Made by a program: the position numbers and the translations under genes. Source: Malonomonas rubra DSM 5091 (GTDB taxonomy: Bacteria > Desulfobacterota > Desulfuromonadia > Desulfuromonadales > Geopsychrobacteraceae). From it: a DNA stretch of 64,000 bases. Below the pieces are notes generated by a model. That model saw only the letters and a list, made by a program, of their open reading frames with translations. It searched no databases and was not told the origin of the DNA. Shown here piece after piece: positions 26,132-35,014 of this stretch. Position 1 is the first letter of the stretch, and each line of letters begins with the position of its first letter. The DNA is taken from contig NZ_FQZT01000001.1 in NCBI RefSeq assembly GCF_900142125.1, positions 434,001 through 498,000 of the forward strand. The letters run 5' to 3'.

Positions 26132-27757
26132 TCAGCCCTGACCACTGGTCGGTACCATCAGCGTCAGCTTCTGGCCCGGTCGCAGAACTTGCCCGTGCGA
26201 AAGATCGTTCCACAGGCGGATCATATCGAGCTCAACATCAAACTGTCGACCGATTTTCCACAAGCTGTCACCCGGCCGGACACTGTAAACCACCTTTTTG
26301 GCCGGGCCGACTTTGCGTGATGCAACCTTGGTCCGCCCGCGCGGTTTGGATACGGCCAGTTTCTGCCCAGGTTTCAGCATATTGCTCCAGCCAAGCCGGT
26401 TCCAGACGCGCAGCTCCTTTTCGCTGACACCGAAACGCTTGGCAATCTTCCACAGGCTGTCACCGGAGCGGACAGTATAGGTTTTACGGTAGCTGCGCTG
26501 ATAATTGTCAGCCAGAGAATCGACCGGCAGGCTGGTGAAATTTTCCTGCAGCGGCAGAATCAGATTCTGACCGATTTTCAGTGCACGTGGGTTTTCAATG
26601 TTATTGAGGGTGATGATATCATCGATCTGGATACGGTATGTCCGCGCCAGTTTACCGAGGGTATCGCCAGATTTTATCTGATGGCGGTGATAACGAGCCC
26701 GCTGATCTTTCGGCAGCTCGGCATAAAGCAGGTTGAATTGTTCGGCCGTTCCGGCCGGAACCTTCAACTGATAATTTTTGCAGCCGGGGGGAGTACTCCA
26801 GCGTTTGAGCTGCGGGTTCAGAGCTTTAATCGTTGCATAGTCAACATCACAGAAGCGGGCAACAACGTCGAGGTCGGTGCTGCTGGGAATGCTGACCGTT
26901 TCGTACTCGATCGGCTCATGCACTTCCAGATCGCCAAAGCCTGCGGCATCCAGATCCTTGACAACCTTAAGAGCAGCGATCAGCTTGGGAATGTAATTCT
27001 TCGTCTCTTCTCGCAGTACCTTGCCGTCGACCAGATCCCAGTAGTCACGGCTTCCTTTTTTTCTGATCGCTTTACGCACCTTGCCGCCGCCGGCATTGTA
27101 GGCAGCAACAGCCAGATACCAATCACCATCAAAGCGCTGGTGCAAATATTTAAGATGCTGAGCGGCAGCATGGGTCGCCTTTTCGATGTCACACCGCTGA
27201 TCCTGCCACCAGTCGTTTTTCATGTCATACAGTTTTGCCGTGCTTTCTATAAACTGCCAGGGCCCCGCCGCATGTGCCCAACTGTAAGCACGGACGTTGA
27301 AACCGGACTCGATCATGGCCAGATACGCTAAATCGAGGGGCACTTCCTCTTCCTCGAAAACTTTTTGAATCATTGGGATGTAAAGCCCTGCGCGCTTCAG
27401 CCAGTTGCCAAAGGTCTTACGGGCATTGCCGGTGTAAAGCTTATACAGCTTGTCGACACGCGGGTGATCGCTTAACGGGAAGTCGCCCCAGTACGGCAGA
27501 ACCGGGATATCGATCGTCTCTTCAATAACAACAGCTGGTGGTTCAATCGGGAGAACCAAGGGCTGTTGGTTCAGAACCTCGACAGCCTCTTCGACGGCAG
27601 CATCAACCTGCGCAGGAGTAATTTCACCTGTAACGGATTCTTCGGTCTGTGCAGTTTCCGGCGCAGCACCAGGTAATATGTCCACCTGTTTCGGCGCCGG
27701 AGTAAAGCAACCACCCAGGCCGAACAACAGCAGAGTAACAAGAAAAAATCTCAACAT
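26132..27757 (-). CDS. mltD: Membrane-bound lytic murein transglycosylase D with three LysM repeats
   Basis: 541 residues from the ATG at 27757 (the frame upstream offers only TTG/GTG). A lipoprotein signal with lipobox LGGC precedes a Pro/Glu-rich spacer. The SLT (family 1) domain occupies ~100-260, with LAYLAMIESGFN containing the catalytic Glu and AAGPWQFIESTAK, YLAVAAYNAGGGKVRKA downstream. Three LysM modules follow (~360-405, 425-470 and 492-536; HQIKSGDTLGKLARTY, YTVRSGDSLWKIAKRF, YSVRPGDSLWKIGRQF). It cleaves peptidoglycan with 1,6-anhydro product formation in the periplasm. Confidence 0.92.
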   Translation of the reverse strand: MLRFFLVTLLLFGLGGCFTPAPKQVDILPGAAPETAQTEESVTGEITPAQVDAAVEEAVEVLNQQPLVLPIEPPAVVIEETIDIPVLPYWGDFPLSDHPRVDKLYKLYTGNARKTFGNWLKRAGLYIPMIQKVFEEEEVPLDLAYLAMIESGFNVRAYSWAHAAGPWQFIESTAKLYDMKNDWWQDQRCDIEKATHAAAQHLKYLHQRFDGDWYLAVAAYNAGGGKVRKAIRKKGSRDYWDLVDGKVLREETKNYIPKLIAALKVVKDLDAAGFGDLEVHEPIEYETVSIPSSTDLDVVARFCDVDYATIKALNPQLKRWSTPPGCKNYQLKVPAGTAEQFNLLYAELPKDQRARYHRHQIKSGDTLGKLARTYRIQIDDIITLNNIENPRALKIGQNLILPLQENFTSLPVDSLADNYQRSYRKTYTVRSGDSLWKIAKRFGVSEKELRVWNRLGWSNMLKPGQKLAVSKPRGRTKVASRKVGPAKKVVYSVRPGDSLWKIGRQFDVELDMIRLWNDLSHGQVLRPGQKLTLMVPTSGQG

Positions 27758-27838
27758 AAAAAACACCAATATCTCTTATTTTTCAAACAAATCCACTTTT
27801 CGTGCCGCGGGCAGACTAATGTATACCCATGCTCAAAG

Positions 27839-29485
27839 TCAAGCAGACCCCTCTTCATGAAAATCCTCTTCCGGCCAGAAACGACGCTGCATCTCCTCCA
27901 GCAGCGGCTTGAAGCTGCTGCGATCGAACGCGCTGATCGGAATCGCGTCGTAACGTCGGCACAGATGCGGCACATCAGCCGGGTCAACCTGGTCGATCTT
28001 GTTGAACACCAACAGCCTCTGCCGGGTGCCCAAATCGAGACTTTCCAAAATCTTATCGACCGACTCGATCTGTTCGTTAAATCTGGGGTTTGAAAGATCA
28101 ACCAGATGCAGCAACAGATCAGCGTCTTCCAACTCTTCCAGTGTCGCTTTGAAGGCACCCATCAAACTTTTCGGCAGATCACGGATAAAACCGACTGTGT
28201 CGGTGATAATCACCTCCCGCTCCAGTGGAAAACGCAACCGTCGGGTCGAAGTGTCGAGGGTCGCGAACAACAGGTCTTCAGTGAACACCTCGCTCTGCGT
28301 CATGGCATTAAGCAGCGTCGATTTGCCAGCGTTTGTGTAACCGACAATGGAGATGATCGGCACCCCGGCACGAACCCGTTTCTGGCGTCGCTGCAGGCGT
28401 CCACGACCGAGGCCATCAAGCTGTTTTTCGAGACGTCGTATCTTATCGCGAATACGCCGCCGATCAATTTCCAGTTTGGTTTCACCCGGACCGCGGCCAC
28501 CAATACCGCCCATCAACCGCGACATCGCCGTCCCCTTGCCGGTCAGGCGCGGCAGAATGTATTTAAGCTGCGCCAGCTCAACCTGCACCTTCCCGTCACG
28601 CGACTGGGCGCGGTTGGCGAAGATATCGAGAATCAGCTGGGTGCGGTCAATGACCTTGATTTCAGTCACCTCGGTGATCGAACGCACCTGGTTCGGCGTC
28701 AGGTCCTGGTCGAACACCAGCAGGGTCGCGCGGCGCTGAAGCGCACTGATGATAATTTCGCGTAGTTTACCCTCACCAACAAGGAAACGGGGATTGAGCT
28801 TGCGCGGTCGCTGGATCACTTTATCGATAACGGCTAGGTTGGCGGTCCGCGCCAGTTCATCCAGCTCATCCATCGAATCTTCCACTTGCTGCCGCGAGCC
28901 CCTGCCCACCGAGATCAGCAACGCCCGCTCGCGACCATCATCCAGATCGACGGTTTCTTCCGCGACCCGTTCCATCTCCTGGTCAAGGGCCTGGATAAAG
29001 GCAGAGAAATCGAGATCGAGCTGATAAAAATCATTCAAACCGATCCGTTCGATTTTGGCTGTTTCGCTATCCGGCAACAGGTGAGCGTACTCAATCTTGC
29101 CCGGCAGGCCGTCCTCACGTACACCGAGAGCAACAATCGCATCAAGGCGCAGCAGTTCGAGGTCGGTCAGGTCGTCGCGACTTAGGGGTTCCTGCTTCAG
29201 GTGGGTGTGAATACAGCGCAGCCCGCGCAAGCCACTGCGACCGAGACTGTACTTCGACAGATCGGGGATAACGATTTCACGGTCATCGCCGACGATGACG
29301 TACTCGACGACCCCGCCGCGATCGATAATAACGCCGAGCTGCCGCTGGATTTCGCGGGAGAGTTCGGTCAGGTAGCGCGCCAGTTCGCCGGTGATTAATT
29401 CTCCGGCCGGGATCTTGCGCCGGTAAATTCGCTCCAGCGCATGAATCTGACTGGCCTTGAGGCCACTGGTTTTGCCTTCGATCAT
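27839..29485 (-). CDS. hflX: GTPase HflX
   Basis: 548 residues. An extended N-terminal part of ~150 residues precedes the HflX core: the nucleotide-binding domain GRGSRQQVEDSMDELDELARTA region, the Gly-rich linker MGGIGGRGPGETKLE, coiled coil, and Ras-like G domain (G1 GYTNAGKSTL, G3 DTVGFIRDLP, G4 FNKIDQV). HflX splits stalled or hibernating ribosomes, often under heat or antibiotic stress. The N-terminal extension is longer than E. coli HflX (426 aa). It begins 5 bases after the MoaE-like gene, implying co-transcription. Confidence 0.93.
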   Translation of the reverse strand: MIEGKTSGLKASQIHALERIYRRKIPAGELITGELARYLTELSREIQRQLGVIIDRGGVVEYVIVGDDREIVIPDLSKYSLGRSGLRGLRCIHTHLKQEPLSRDDLTDLELLRLDAIVALGVREDGLPGKIEYAHLLPDSETAKIERIGLNDFYQLDLDFSAFIQALDQEMERVAEETVDLDDGRERALLISVGRGSRQQVEDSMDELDELARTANLAVIDKVIQRPRKLNPRFLVGEGKLREIIISALQRRATLLVFDQDLTPNQVRSITEVTEIKVIDRTQLILDIFANRAQSRDGKVQVELAQLKYILPRLTGKGTAMSRLMGGIGGRGPGETKLEIDRRRIRDKIRRLEKQLDGLGRGRLQRRQKRVRAGVPIISIVGYTNAGKSTLLNAMTQSEVFTEDLLFATLDTSTRRLRFPLEREVIITDTVGFIRDLPKSLMGAFKATLEELEDADLLLHLVDLSNPRFNEQIESVDKILESLDLGTRQRLLVFNKIDQVDPADVPHLCRRYDAIPISAFDRSSFKPLLEEMQRRFWPEEDFHEEGSA

Positions 29486-29490
29486 TTATT

Positions 29491-29853
29491 TTAAGCTTTG
29501 ATTTCTTTTTTCGTGATCGCTTCCGACTTGACCCGGTCAAGCAGGGTCGCCAGCGCCGGCTTGACGTTCTCGCGAATATCACCGGCAACGATCAGAAACA
29601 GCAGGTCGTCACCCGGTTCTTTGATACCGCCATGGGCTTCGATCACCACTTTATAAATGCCCTCGAGTTGCTCGGTCTCCTGCCGGATTTGCTCGATCTT
29701 TTCCAGATCGGCTGCAACCTCGATCTTTGTCACGGTTGCCCGGTCACCGCGCGACCAGCCACGTACGGTGCCGTTATGCACCAATACCATACCGACGTTC
29801 TCGGCAAATGCCGGATCTTTTTTCATCTCTGCAATCGTTGCGGATATATCCAT
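29491..29853 (-). CDS. MoaE-like molybdopterin synthase catalytic subunit
   Basis: 120 residues from the ATG at 29853; this start has GGAG at 10 bases, while the ATG three codons upstream has only one base of spacing. The pattern VGMVLVHNGTVRGWSRG, EGIYKVVIEAHGGIKEPGD and AGDIRENVKPALATLLDRVK fits the MoaE-like proteins common in Desulfuromonadales. MoaE with MoaD converts precursor Z to molybdopterin. The protein is shorter than E. coli MoaE (150 aa) and lacks its C-terminal KREE-type segment, ending in ITKKEIKA, so a related but different role is possible. No moaD is seen nearby. Confidence 0.65.
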   Translation of the reverse strand: MDISATIAEMKKDPAFAENVGMVLVHNGTVRGWSRGDRATVTKIEVAADLEKIEQIRQETEQLEGIYKVVIEAHGGIKEPGDDLLFLIVAGDIRENVKPALATLLDRVKSEAITKKEIKA

Positions 29854-30016
29854 TTCACTCATTCTCCGAAAAAAAGGAGCCATTGCAGCTCCCGCTTATT
29901 CATTACCCCAAAGTCTCCACACGACAAAAGCACGAAGATTAATAATTTATGATAATAACACAACCTACCTTTTCATTTCCAACGCTTATCGCTGGAGCGG
30001 AGCGACAAATACCGCT

Positions 30017-31216
30017 ATGCTGCCGCCCATGCCGAATCTGCAGAGCAACATCAAAAAACTGTACGCCTTCTCTTTCCTGAAGATGAGCCTGTTTCCGATG
30101 GCGATCATTACCTTGTTCTGGAAGGACCAGGTCGGTTTGAGCCTGACGCAGATCCTGCTGCTACAGGGGATTTTTTCGGTGGCCATGGTGGTGATGGAAT
30201 ACCCGTCCGGCTACCTGAGCGACCGGATCGGCTACCGCAAGGCGCTGAATTACGCCTCACTACTCGGAGTGATCGGCTGGGGGCTCTACACCATTGCAGA
30301 TTCGTTCACCGGCGTCCTGATCGCGGAAATTTTCCTCGGCACCTCGCTTTCCTTCATCAGCGGTTCCGACAGCGCGCTGCTGTTTGAAAGCGTGAAGGGC
30401 ACGGAAGAAGAAGCTCACTACGCCCGCCACCAGGGAAGGATGAGTGGCAGCGGCCAGATCGGTGAATCCTGCGGTGCGATCTTCGCCGGGCTACTCTACG
30501 CGGCCGCTCCGCTGCTCCCCTTCTTCATCCAGATCGGCGTCTGGCTGCTGGCATTCTTTCTCACCCGCAGCCTGGTCGAACCGGCCCGACAGATCGAACA
30601 TCCGACCAGCCACATCAAGGAAGCCTGGCGCTCGACCCGTTATGCGCTGATCGAAAACAAGAAGCTGCGCTACACCATTCTGCTCAGTCTACTCCTCGGT
30701 CTCACCTCTTATTACCCGGTCTGGTTGATTCAGCCCTACATGCAGGATGGTGGTGTGCCGATCGGCTGGTTCGGGCCAATCTGGGCAGGTGCCAATTTAA
30801 GTGTCGCGCTGTTCGCGCTGGTCAGCCACCGTTTCCACTTGAAACTGGGCGACACAAAGATGGTGCTCCTTTTTACCGCTCTGGTCATCGGCGGCTACCT
30901 GGGCCTGGGAGCGACGGGAGGAGTGTGGGGCTTTCTCTTCTACTACCTGCTGACCTGCATGCGTGGTTTGCGCGGACCAATGTTGTTAAACCATGCCCAG
31001 CAGGAGATTCCGTCGGCCAACCGGGCCGGGATTCTTTCACTGCAATCGCTCTGCTTCAGGCTGGCTTTCGTCTGCACTGGTCCCCTGATCGGCATGCTGG
31101 CAGATCAGGTCGGCGTACAGCAGACCTTTTTCTGGCTGACGGTTGCCTTCAGCGTGACGCTGCCACCGGCCAGCTGGTTGTTCCTGCGTCAGCTGAAACA
31201 AAAAAAGGCTCTCTGA
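30017..31216 (+). CDS. MFS transporter
   Basis: About 399 residues with ~12 hydrophobic segments. The loop after helix 2-3, GYLSDRIGYRKAL, is the MFS motif A (G-x-L-x-D-R-x-G-x-R-x). Further features are GMLADQVG and the C-terminal basic tail. It is a single-unit drug or metabolite exporter of unknown substrate. The start is uncertain: ATG 30017 is chosen because a GGAG-type site lies ~13 bases before it; ATG 30029 is an alternative, and the much longer open frame upstream has no support. Divergent from moaE-hflX and convergent with fabI. Confidence 0.75.
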   Translation: MLPPMPNLQSNIKKLYAFSFLKMSLFPMAIITLFWKDQVGLSLTQILLLQGIFSVAMVVMEYPSGYLSDRIGYRKALNYASLLGVIGWGLYTIADSFTGVLIAEIFLGTSLSFISGSDSALLFESVKGTEEEAHYARHQGRMSGSGQIGESCGAIFAGLLYAAAPLLPFFIQIGVWLLAFFLTRSLVEPARQIEHPTSHIKEAWRSTRYALIENKKLRYTILLSLLLGLTSYYPVWLIQPYMQDGGVPIGWFGPIWAGANLSVALFALVSHRFHLKLGDTKMVLLFTALVIGGYLGLGATGGVWGFLFYYLLTCMRGLRGPMLLNHAQQEIPSANRAGILSLQSLCFRLAFVCTGPLIGMLADQVGVQQTFFWLTVAFSVTLPPASWLFLRQLKQKKAL

Positions 31217-31232
31217 TAGCAGGGAGCCTTTT
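31203..31232. terminator. Bidirectional terminator between the MFS gene and fabI
   Basis: AAAAGGCTC (31203-31211) and GAGCCTTTT (31224-31232) form a 9-bp stem that overlaps the MFS stop codon. The minus strand continues with a long T run; the plus strand has TTTT within the stem end. Confidence 0.8.
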
Positions 31233-31268
31233 AACATCATTTTTTATATTAATCTGATCGAATTGTAT

Positions 31269-32036
31269 TTAACCGGCTGCGGTGCTGAAACCGGCATCGA
31301 CATAGTGAATTTCACCAGTAACGCCGCTGGCAAGATCAGACAGCAGATAAAGGCTGGCTTTGCCAACTTCGTCCTGAGAGACCAGGCGCTTGAGCGGTGC
31401 GCCCTCCTCGGCGAAACGCAACTTCTCCTTGAAATTGGAGATACCTGAGGCCGCCAGAGTCTTGATCGGACCGGCGGAAACGGCGTTGACGCGGATCCCC
31501 TTTTCACCCAGCTCGGCAGCAAGGTAACGGACCGAGGATTCGAGCGCGGCTTTGGCGACACCCATGACGTTGTACTGTGGCACCGAACGGACCGAACCGA
31601 GGTAGGTCATGGTAACGATGCTGCTGCCTTCTTTTAGCACTGGCAGCGCGCAGCGGGTCATCGAAACCAGCGAATAAGCGCTGATATCGAGAGCCAGCTG
31701 GAAACCTTCACGGCTGGTCTGGCTAAACGGCTGCTTCAGATCTTCACGGTTGGCAAAAGCAACGGCGTGAACGACGAAATCGATCTCGCCCCACTTTTCC
31801 TTCAGTGCATCGAAAACACCCTGCATCTGCGCTTCGTCCTGCACGTCACACGGCAGGATAATTTCGGCATCCAGGCTCTCGGCGAGCGGACGCACTCGCT
31901 TTTCCAGCTGCTCGTTCAAATAGGTAAAAGCCAGGTCGGCACCGGCAGCACGCAGCTGCTGGGCAATCCCCCAAGCGATACTTTTATCGTTGGCCAGGCC
32001 AAAAATAATTCCCCGTTTTCCGGTCATCAGTCCCAT
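31269..32036 (-). CDS. fabI: Enoyl-[acyl-carrier-protein] reductase (NADH)
   Basis: 255 residues, as usual. The Rossmann start has the FabI form GKRGIIFGLANDKSIAWGIAQ. The active-site pair Tyr-x6-Lys is in YNVMGVAKAAL, and SAGPIKTLAASGI follows as expected. It reduces trans-2-enoyl-ACP in the last step of fatty acid elongation. AAGGAGATAAAT lies upstream at 12 bases from the ATG at 32036; the long open frame beyond it (to 32159) has no support. Classical FabI motifs suggest triclosan-type inhibitor sensitivity of the family, not verified here. Confidence 0.93.
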   Translation of the reverse strand: MGLMTGKRGIIFGLANDKSIAWGIAQQLRAAGADLAFTYLNEQLEKRVRPLAESLDAEIILPCDVQDEAQMQGVFDALKEKWGEIDFVVHAVAFANREDLKQPFSQTSREGFQLALDISAYSLVSMTRCALPVLKEGSSIVTMTYLGSVRSVPQYNVMGVAKAALESSVRYLAAELGEKGIRVNAVSAGPIKTLAASGISNFKEKLRFAEEGAPLKRLVSQDEVGKASLYLLSDLASGVTGEIHYVDAGFSTAAG

Positions 32037-32184
32037 AATTTTATTTATCTCCTTGAACTTCATGTGTAAATGAATTGTTATTTTTAACAAAACTGCCTGA
32101 CGAAGGCAAGCTGAGTTGACAGCAGACAACCAATTATCTAAGTTACCGGTTGCTGACATTTATCGAGAACGTGAATAGGTAAAA

Positions 32185-33549
32185 ATGACCGTAAAATCGA
32201 TCTCTTTCCCGCTCGCAGATTTCGATCCACTAACCGCTTATCAGCAGCTCTGCCCTCAAGGTCCGGGACTGCTCGAATCGCTGAACCCGTTACCGAAAAC
32301 CGGGCGTTATTCGATCTTGCCGTTACGCAGCCGGGAGCGTTATCAGCTCCTTGCAGGCAAGCTCTACCACTGTGAAAAGGATCAACGGACAAAACTGACC
32401 GGTGATCCGCTGACCCGACTTGCCGATATCCTGCAACAGCGATGGGTTCAACCGAGCGAAACGACACCTTTCCCCGGGGGCTTCTTCGGTTATTTCGGCT
32501 ACGATTTGGCGCAGCAGATCGAAAATCTTCCCAGCCGTGCCGAACGTGACCTGCTGGTTGCCGATATTGACATTTATTGGGTCGATACAACTGCCGTCTA
32601 CAACCATCAGCATAAACAGTTGACTCTGGCATCCCTTGATGCAGCTGTCGACCTTGAACAAATTGCAGAACAGATACGTAACATCCAAGTCGCTGCAAAC
32701 AACGGCCGGCTGAAAATTCTCGAACAGCCACAGGCGATCATCAGCCAGGCCAGGTTCGAGCAAATGGTCCAGCAAGGCAAAGACTATATCGCCGCCGGTG
32801 ATATCTACCAGGTCAATCTCTCCTGCCGTTTCGATGGACGGATCGAAGGCGACTCGACGGAGCTTTACCGGCAGCTGCGCAGGGTCAACCCATCGCCGTT
32901 CGCCTGCCTGCTGCACTTTCCCGAATTGGATATCATCTCCAGCTCGCCCGAACGATTGGTCTCTTTGCTTGGCAATCTTGCCGAAACCCGGCCGATTGCC
33001 GGCACACGGCCACGCGGTTACACCCCGCCGGAAGATCAGCTGTTGGGCGAAGAACTGCTGGGGCATCCGAAAGAGCGAGCCGAACACATTATGCTGCTTG
33101 ACCTGGAACGCAACGATTTGGGCAAAGTCTGTACCTCCGGTAGCGTAAAGGTCGATGAACTGATGGTGCTGGAGCGCTACTCGCATGTCACCCACATCGT
33201 CTCCAACGTGCGCGGCGAGTTGCGCTCCGATTGCGGCCCCATCGATTTGCTGCGTGCGACCTTCCCTGGCGGCACAATCACCGGGGTGCCGAAAAAACGC
33301 TGCATGGAAATCATCGACGAACTGGAACCGGTCGGCCGGGGCTGCTACACTGGCAGCGCCGGCTACATCAGCGCCTGCGGCAACATGGATCTGAACATCC
33401 TGATCCGCACATTTCAGCGTATCGGCAAGCAGTTGAGCTACCAGACCGGCGCAGGTATCGTCGCCGATTCGATCCCGGAAAAAGAATGGCTTGAGTGCAT
33501 GGCCAAAGGCGAAGCGCTGCGCAAAGTCCTGCAGGAGGCGATGGATTGA
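32185..33549 (+). CDS. pabB: Aminodeoxychorismate synthase component I
   Basis: 454 residues of the chorismate-binding (anthranilate synthase component I-like) fold. Conserved parts include AETRPIAGTRPRGYT, HIMLLDLERNDLGKV, PGGTITGVPKKRCMEII and YQTGAGIVADS. With a glutamine amidotransferase (PabA/TrpG, not in this window) it makes 4-amino-4-deoxychorismate for folate. PabB rather than TrpE is supported by the downstream PabC gene, one base after its stop. A perfect TTGACA (32116-32121) lies upstream, but the -10 box at the right distance is weak (TAAGTT), so I do not call a promoter. Confidence 0.9.
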   Translation: MTVKSISFPLADFDPLTAYQQLCPQGPGLLESLNPLPKTGRYSILPLRSRERYQLLAGKLYHCEKDQRTKLTGDPLTRLADILQQRWVQPSETTPFPGGFFGYFGYDLAQQIENLPSRAERDLLVADIDIYWVDTTAVYNHQHKQLTLASLDAAVDLEQIAEQIRNIQVAANNGRLKILEQPQAIISQARFEQMVQQGKDYIAAGDIYQVNLSCRFDGRIEGDSTELYRQLRRVNPSPFACLLHFPELDIISSSPERLVSLLGNLAETRPIAGTRPRGYTPPEDQLLGEELLGHPKERAEHIMLLDLERNDLGKVCTSGSVKVDELMVLERYSHVTHIVSNVRGELRSDCGPIDLLRATFPGGTITGVPKKRCMEIIDELEPVGRGCYTGSAGYISACGNMDLNILIRTFQRIGKQLSYQTGAGIVADSIPEKEWLECMAKGEALRKVLQEAMD

Positions 33550-33550
33550 C

Positions 33551-34384
33551 ATGCTGGTCTGCCTAAACGGAAAATTCATCCCGCACGAAGATGCCAATCT
33601 GTCGGTTACTGATGGAGCCTTTCTTTTTGGCGACACTCTGTTCGAAACGCTGAAAGCACGCGGCAACAAAATACTGCTGCAGCGGGAACATCTCGATCGC
33701 CTGGAGTTGTCGGCCAAACTGATCGATATGCCCTGTGACCGAGTCCGTATCGAAACCTCGCTACAACAATTAGCAAACGGATTGACAGCAAAAGCCAGTC
33801 GCATCCGACTGACCATCGGCCGCGGCAAGCATCAGGGGCTGGCCTTCCCCGATCCGCAGCACAGCTGGTTCCTGTTGACCGCTGTCCCTTTCTGCGAAAT
33901 CGATGAGGTGGAACGGGAAAAAGGCGCAACCTGCATCACCGCCCCGAACTGCCGCGTCAACCCGCTCAACCATTTACCACAGATGAAACGGGGCAACTAC
34001 ACCGACTGCCTCTACGCTGCCAACTATGCACAGAAAAAAGGCGCACGTGAGGCCCTTTTTACTGATACCGAAAACAACCTGCTGGAAGGCAGTACCAGTA
34101 ACCTGTTCGTCATCAGCGACCAGAAGCTGATAACTCCACCGCTCGGCAGCCTCGTCCTCGCAGGGACCATGCGTCGCCAAGTCATCGATGCGGCCATCGA
34201 ATTGGGCTATCTCGTCTGCGAGCAAAAAATCCCGCGCAGCGCCCTGGTTACAGCCGACGAAGCCTTCATCTGCAATGCCCTGACCGACATCCTGCCGATC
34301 AGCAGCCTGGACGGTCAACCACTCCCACGCGGAACAAAATGGAAGCAGCTGCAGAAAACTCTCCAGGCAAGGATAGAGACTTGA
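33551..34384 (+). CDS. pabC: Aminodeoxychorismate lyase (class IV PLP enzyme)
   Basis: 277 residues from the ATG at 33551, one base after the pabB stop. The class IV fold is shown by GAFLFGDTLFETLKA, the PLP Lys in LPQMKRGNYTDCLYA, EALFTDTENNLLEGSTSNLFVI and GTMRRQVIDAA. The enzyme releases pyruvate from aminodeoxychorismate to give 4-aminobenzoate. Branched-chain or D-amino acid aminotransferase are sister functions, but the pabB neighbour decides for PabC. Its stop codon overlaps the -35 box of the tRNA-Leu promoter. Confidence 0.88.
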   Translation: MLVCLNGKFIPHEDANLSVTDGAFLFGDTLFETLKARGNKILLQREHLDRLELSAKLIDMPCDRVRIETSLQQLANGLTAKASRIRLTIGRGKHQGLAFPDPQHSWFLLTAVPFCEIDEVEREKGATCITAPNCRVNPLNHLPQMKRGNYTDCLYAANYAQKKGAREALFTDTENNLLEGSTSNLFVISDQKLITPPLGSLVLAGTMRRQVIDAAIELGYLVCEQKIPRSALVTADEAFICNALTDILPISSLDGQPLPRGTKWKQLQKTLQARIET

Positions 34385-34408
34385 CAAACGGGTGGGGATG
34401 AATATAAT
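34381..34408 (+). promoter_or_regulatory. Consensus promoter of tRNA-Leu
   Basis: TTGACA (34381-34386), a 16-base spacer and TATAAT (34403-34408): both boxes match consensus. The tRNA starts 12 bases after the -10 box. Confidence 0.88.
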
Positions 34409-34420
34409 CGTCAAGCTCGT

Positions 34421-34506
34421 GCCGAAGTGGTGGAATTGGTAGACACGTCGGTCTCAAAAACCGATGCCCTCCGGGCGTGCCGGTTCGATTCCGGCCTTCG
34501 GTACCA
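34421..34506 (+). tRNA. tRNA-Leu (anticodon CAA)
   Basis: 86 bases including an encoded CCA. Acceptor arm GCCGAAG pairs with CTTCGGT (one G-U pair). The anticodon arm has stem TCGGT/ACCGA and loop CTCAAAA, so the anticodon is CAA and reads UUG. A long variable arm (GATGCCCTCCGGGCGTGC) and the TTCGATTC T-loop mark a class II tRNA. A consensus promoter and a terminator flank it. Confidence 0.96.
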
Positions 34507-34516
34507 CTCAAAAAAG

Positions 34517-34554
34517 AAAGCCCGGTCGCTGCTCAGTAATGACCGGGCTTTTCT
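34517..34554 (+). terminator. Terminator of tRNA-Leu
   Basis: Stem AAAGCCCGGTC (34517-34527) and GACCGGGCTTT (34541-34551) with 11 paired bases, followed by TCTTATTTC. Confidence 0.9.
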
Positions 34555-34600
34555 TATTTCAGCACGGGGTAAATAACGCAATATTTGCTGCTGGAACCCA

Positions 34601-35014
34601 ATGTCAGACTCAAAACCAAAAGATTCAAAACTCCCCCTCTTCTCTGAAGCTGTTGCTGCCGGCTTCCCTAGCCCCGCAACCGATTTTTGTGAAGCGCGTC
34701 TCGACTTGAACGAACTTTGCGTTAAGCACCCGGCTGCGACATATTTTGTCCGGGCACAGGGTGATTCTATGCTGGATGCTGGAATTTTCCCTGGTGATGT
34801 GCTGGTCGTTGATCGCTCACTGACAGCTAAACATGGCGATATCATCATTGCTGCCTTTAATGGAGAACTGACGGTTAAAAGGCTGGAAACTCGCCCCAGG
34901 CTGCGACTGGTTCCGATGAATGATAAATACAAGCCGATCGACATACCGGAAGAAACCGATATCGAGATATTCGGCGTGGCAACAACAGTTATCCACTCCC
35001 TCAGGAAATTATGA
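34601..35014 (+). CDS. umuD: UmuD-like translesion polymerase V subunit (self-cleaving S24 peptidase)
   Basis: 137 residues, normal for UmuD. The cleavage site is Ala20-Gly21 (AVAAG before FPSP). The catalytic dyad is Ser56 in GDSMLDAG and Lys93 in LTVKRLE. After RecA-stimulated cleavage, UmuD' joins UmuC to form Pol V. The stop overlaps the umuC start (ATGA). I looked for SOS operators upstream (E. coli CTGT-N8-ACAG; no other clear inverted repeat) and saw none, so regulation is undecided. Confidence 0.93.
   Translation: MSDSKPKDSKLPLFSEAVAAGFPSPATDFCEARLDLNELCVKHPAATYFVRAQGDSMLDAGIFPGDVLVVDRSLTAKHGDIIIAAFNGELTVKRLETRPRLRLVPMNDKYKPIDIPEETDIEIFGVATTVIHSLRKL

Noticed and set aside
29657-30016. 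Long N-terminal extension of the MFS protein
   Set aside because: It overlaps moaE in antisense, is Ser/Arg-rich like a shadow frame and lacks MFS features.
32116-32144. Promoter of pabB
   Set aside because: The -35 box is perfect (TTGACA) but no acceptable -10 box lies 16-18 bases away.
32037-32159. Extended N-terminus of FabI
   Set aside because: The extra 41 residues do not occur in FabI and the ATG at 32036 has its own ribosome-binding site.
32323-33828. 501-residue open frame antisense to pabB/pabC
   Set aside because: It crosses two genes with strong family motifs and has no domain or ribosome-binding site of its own.
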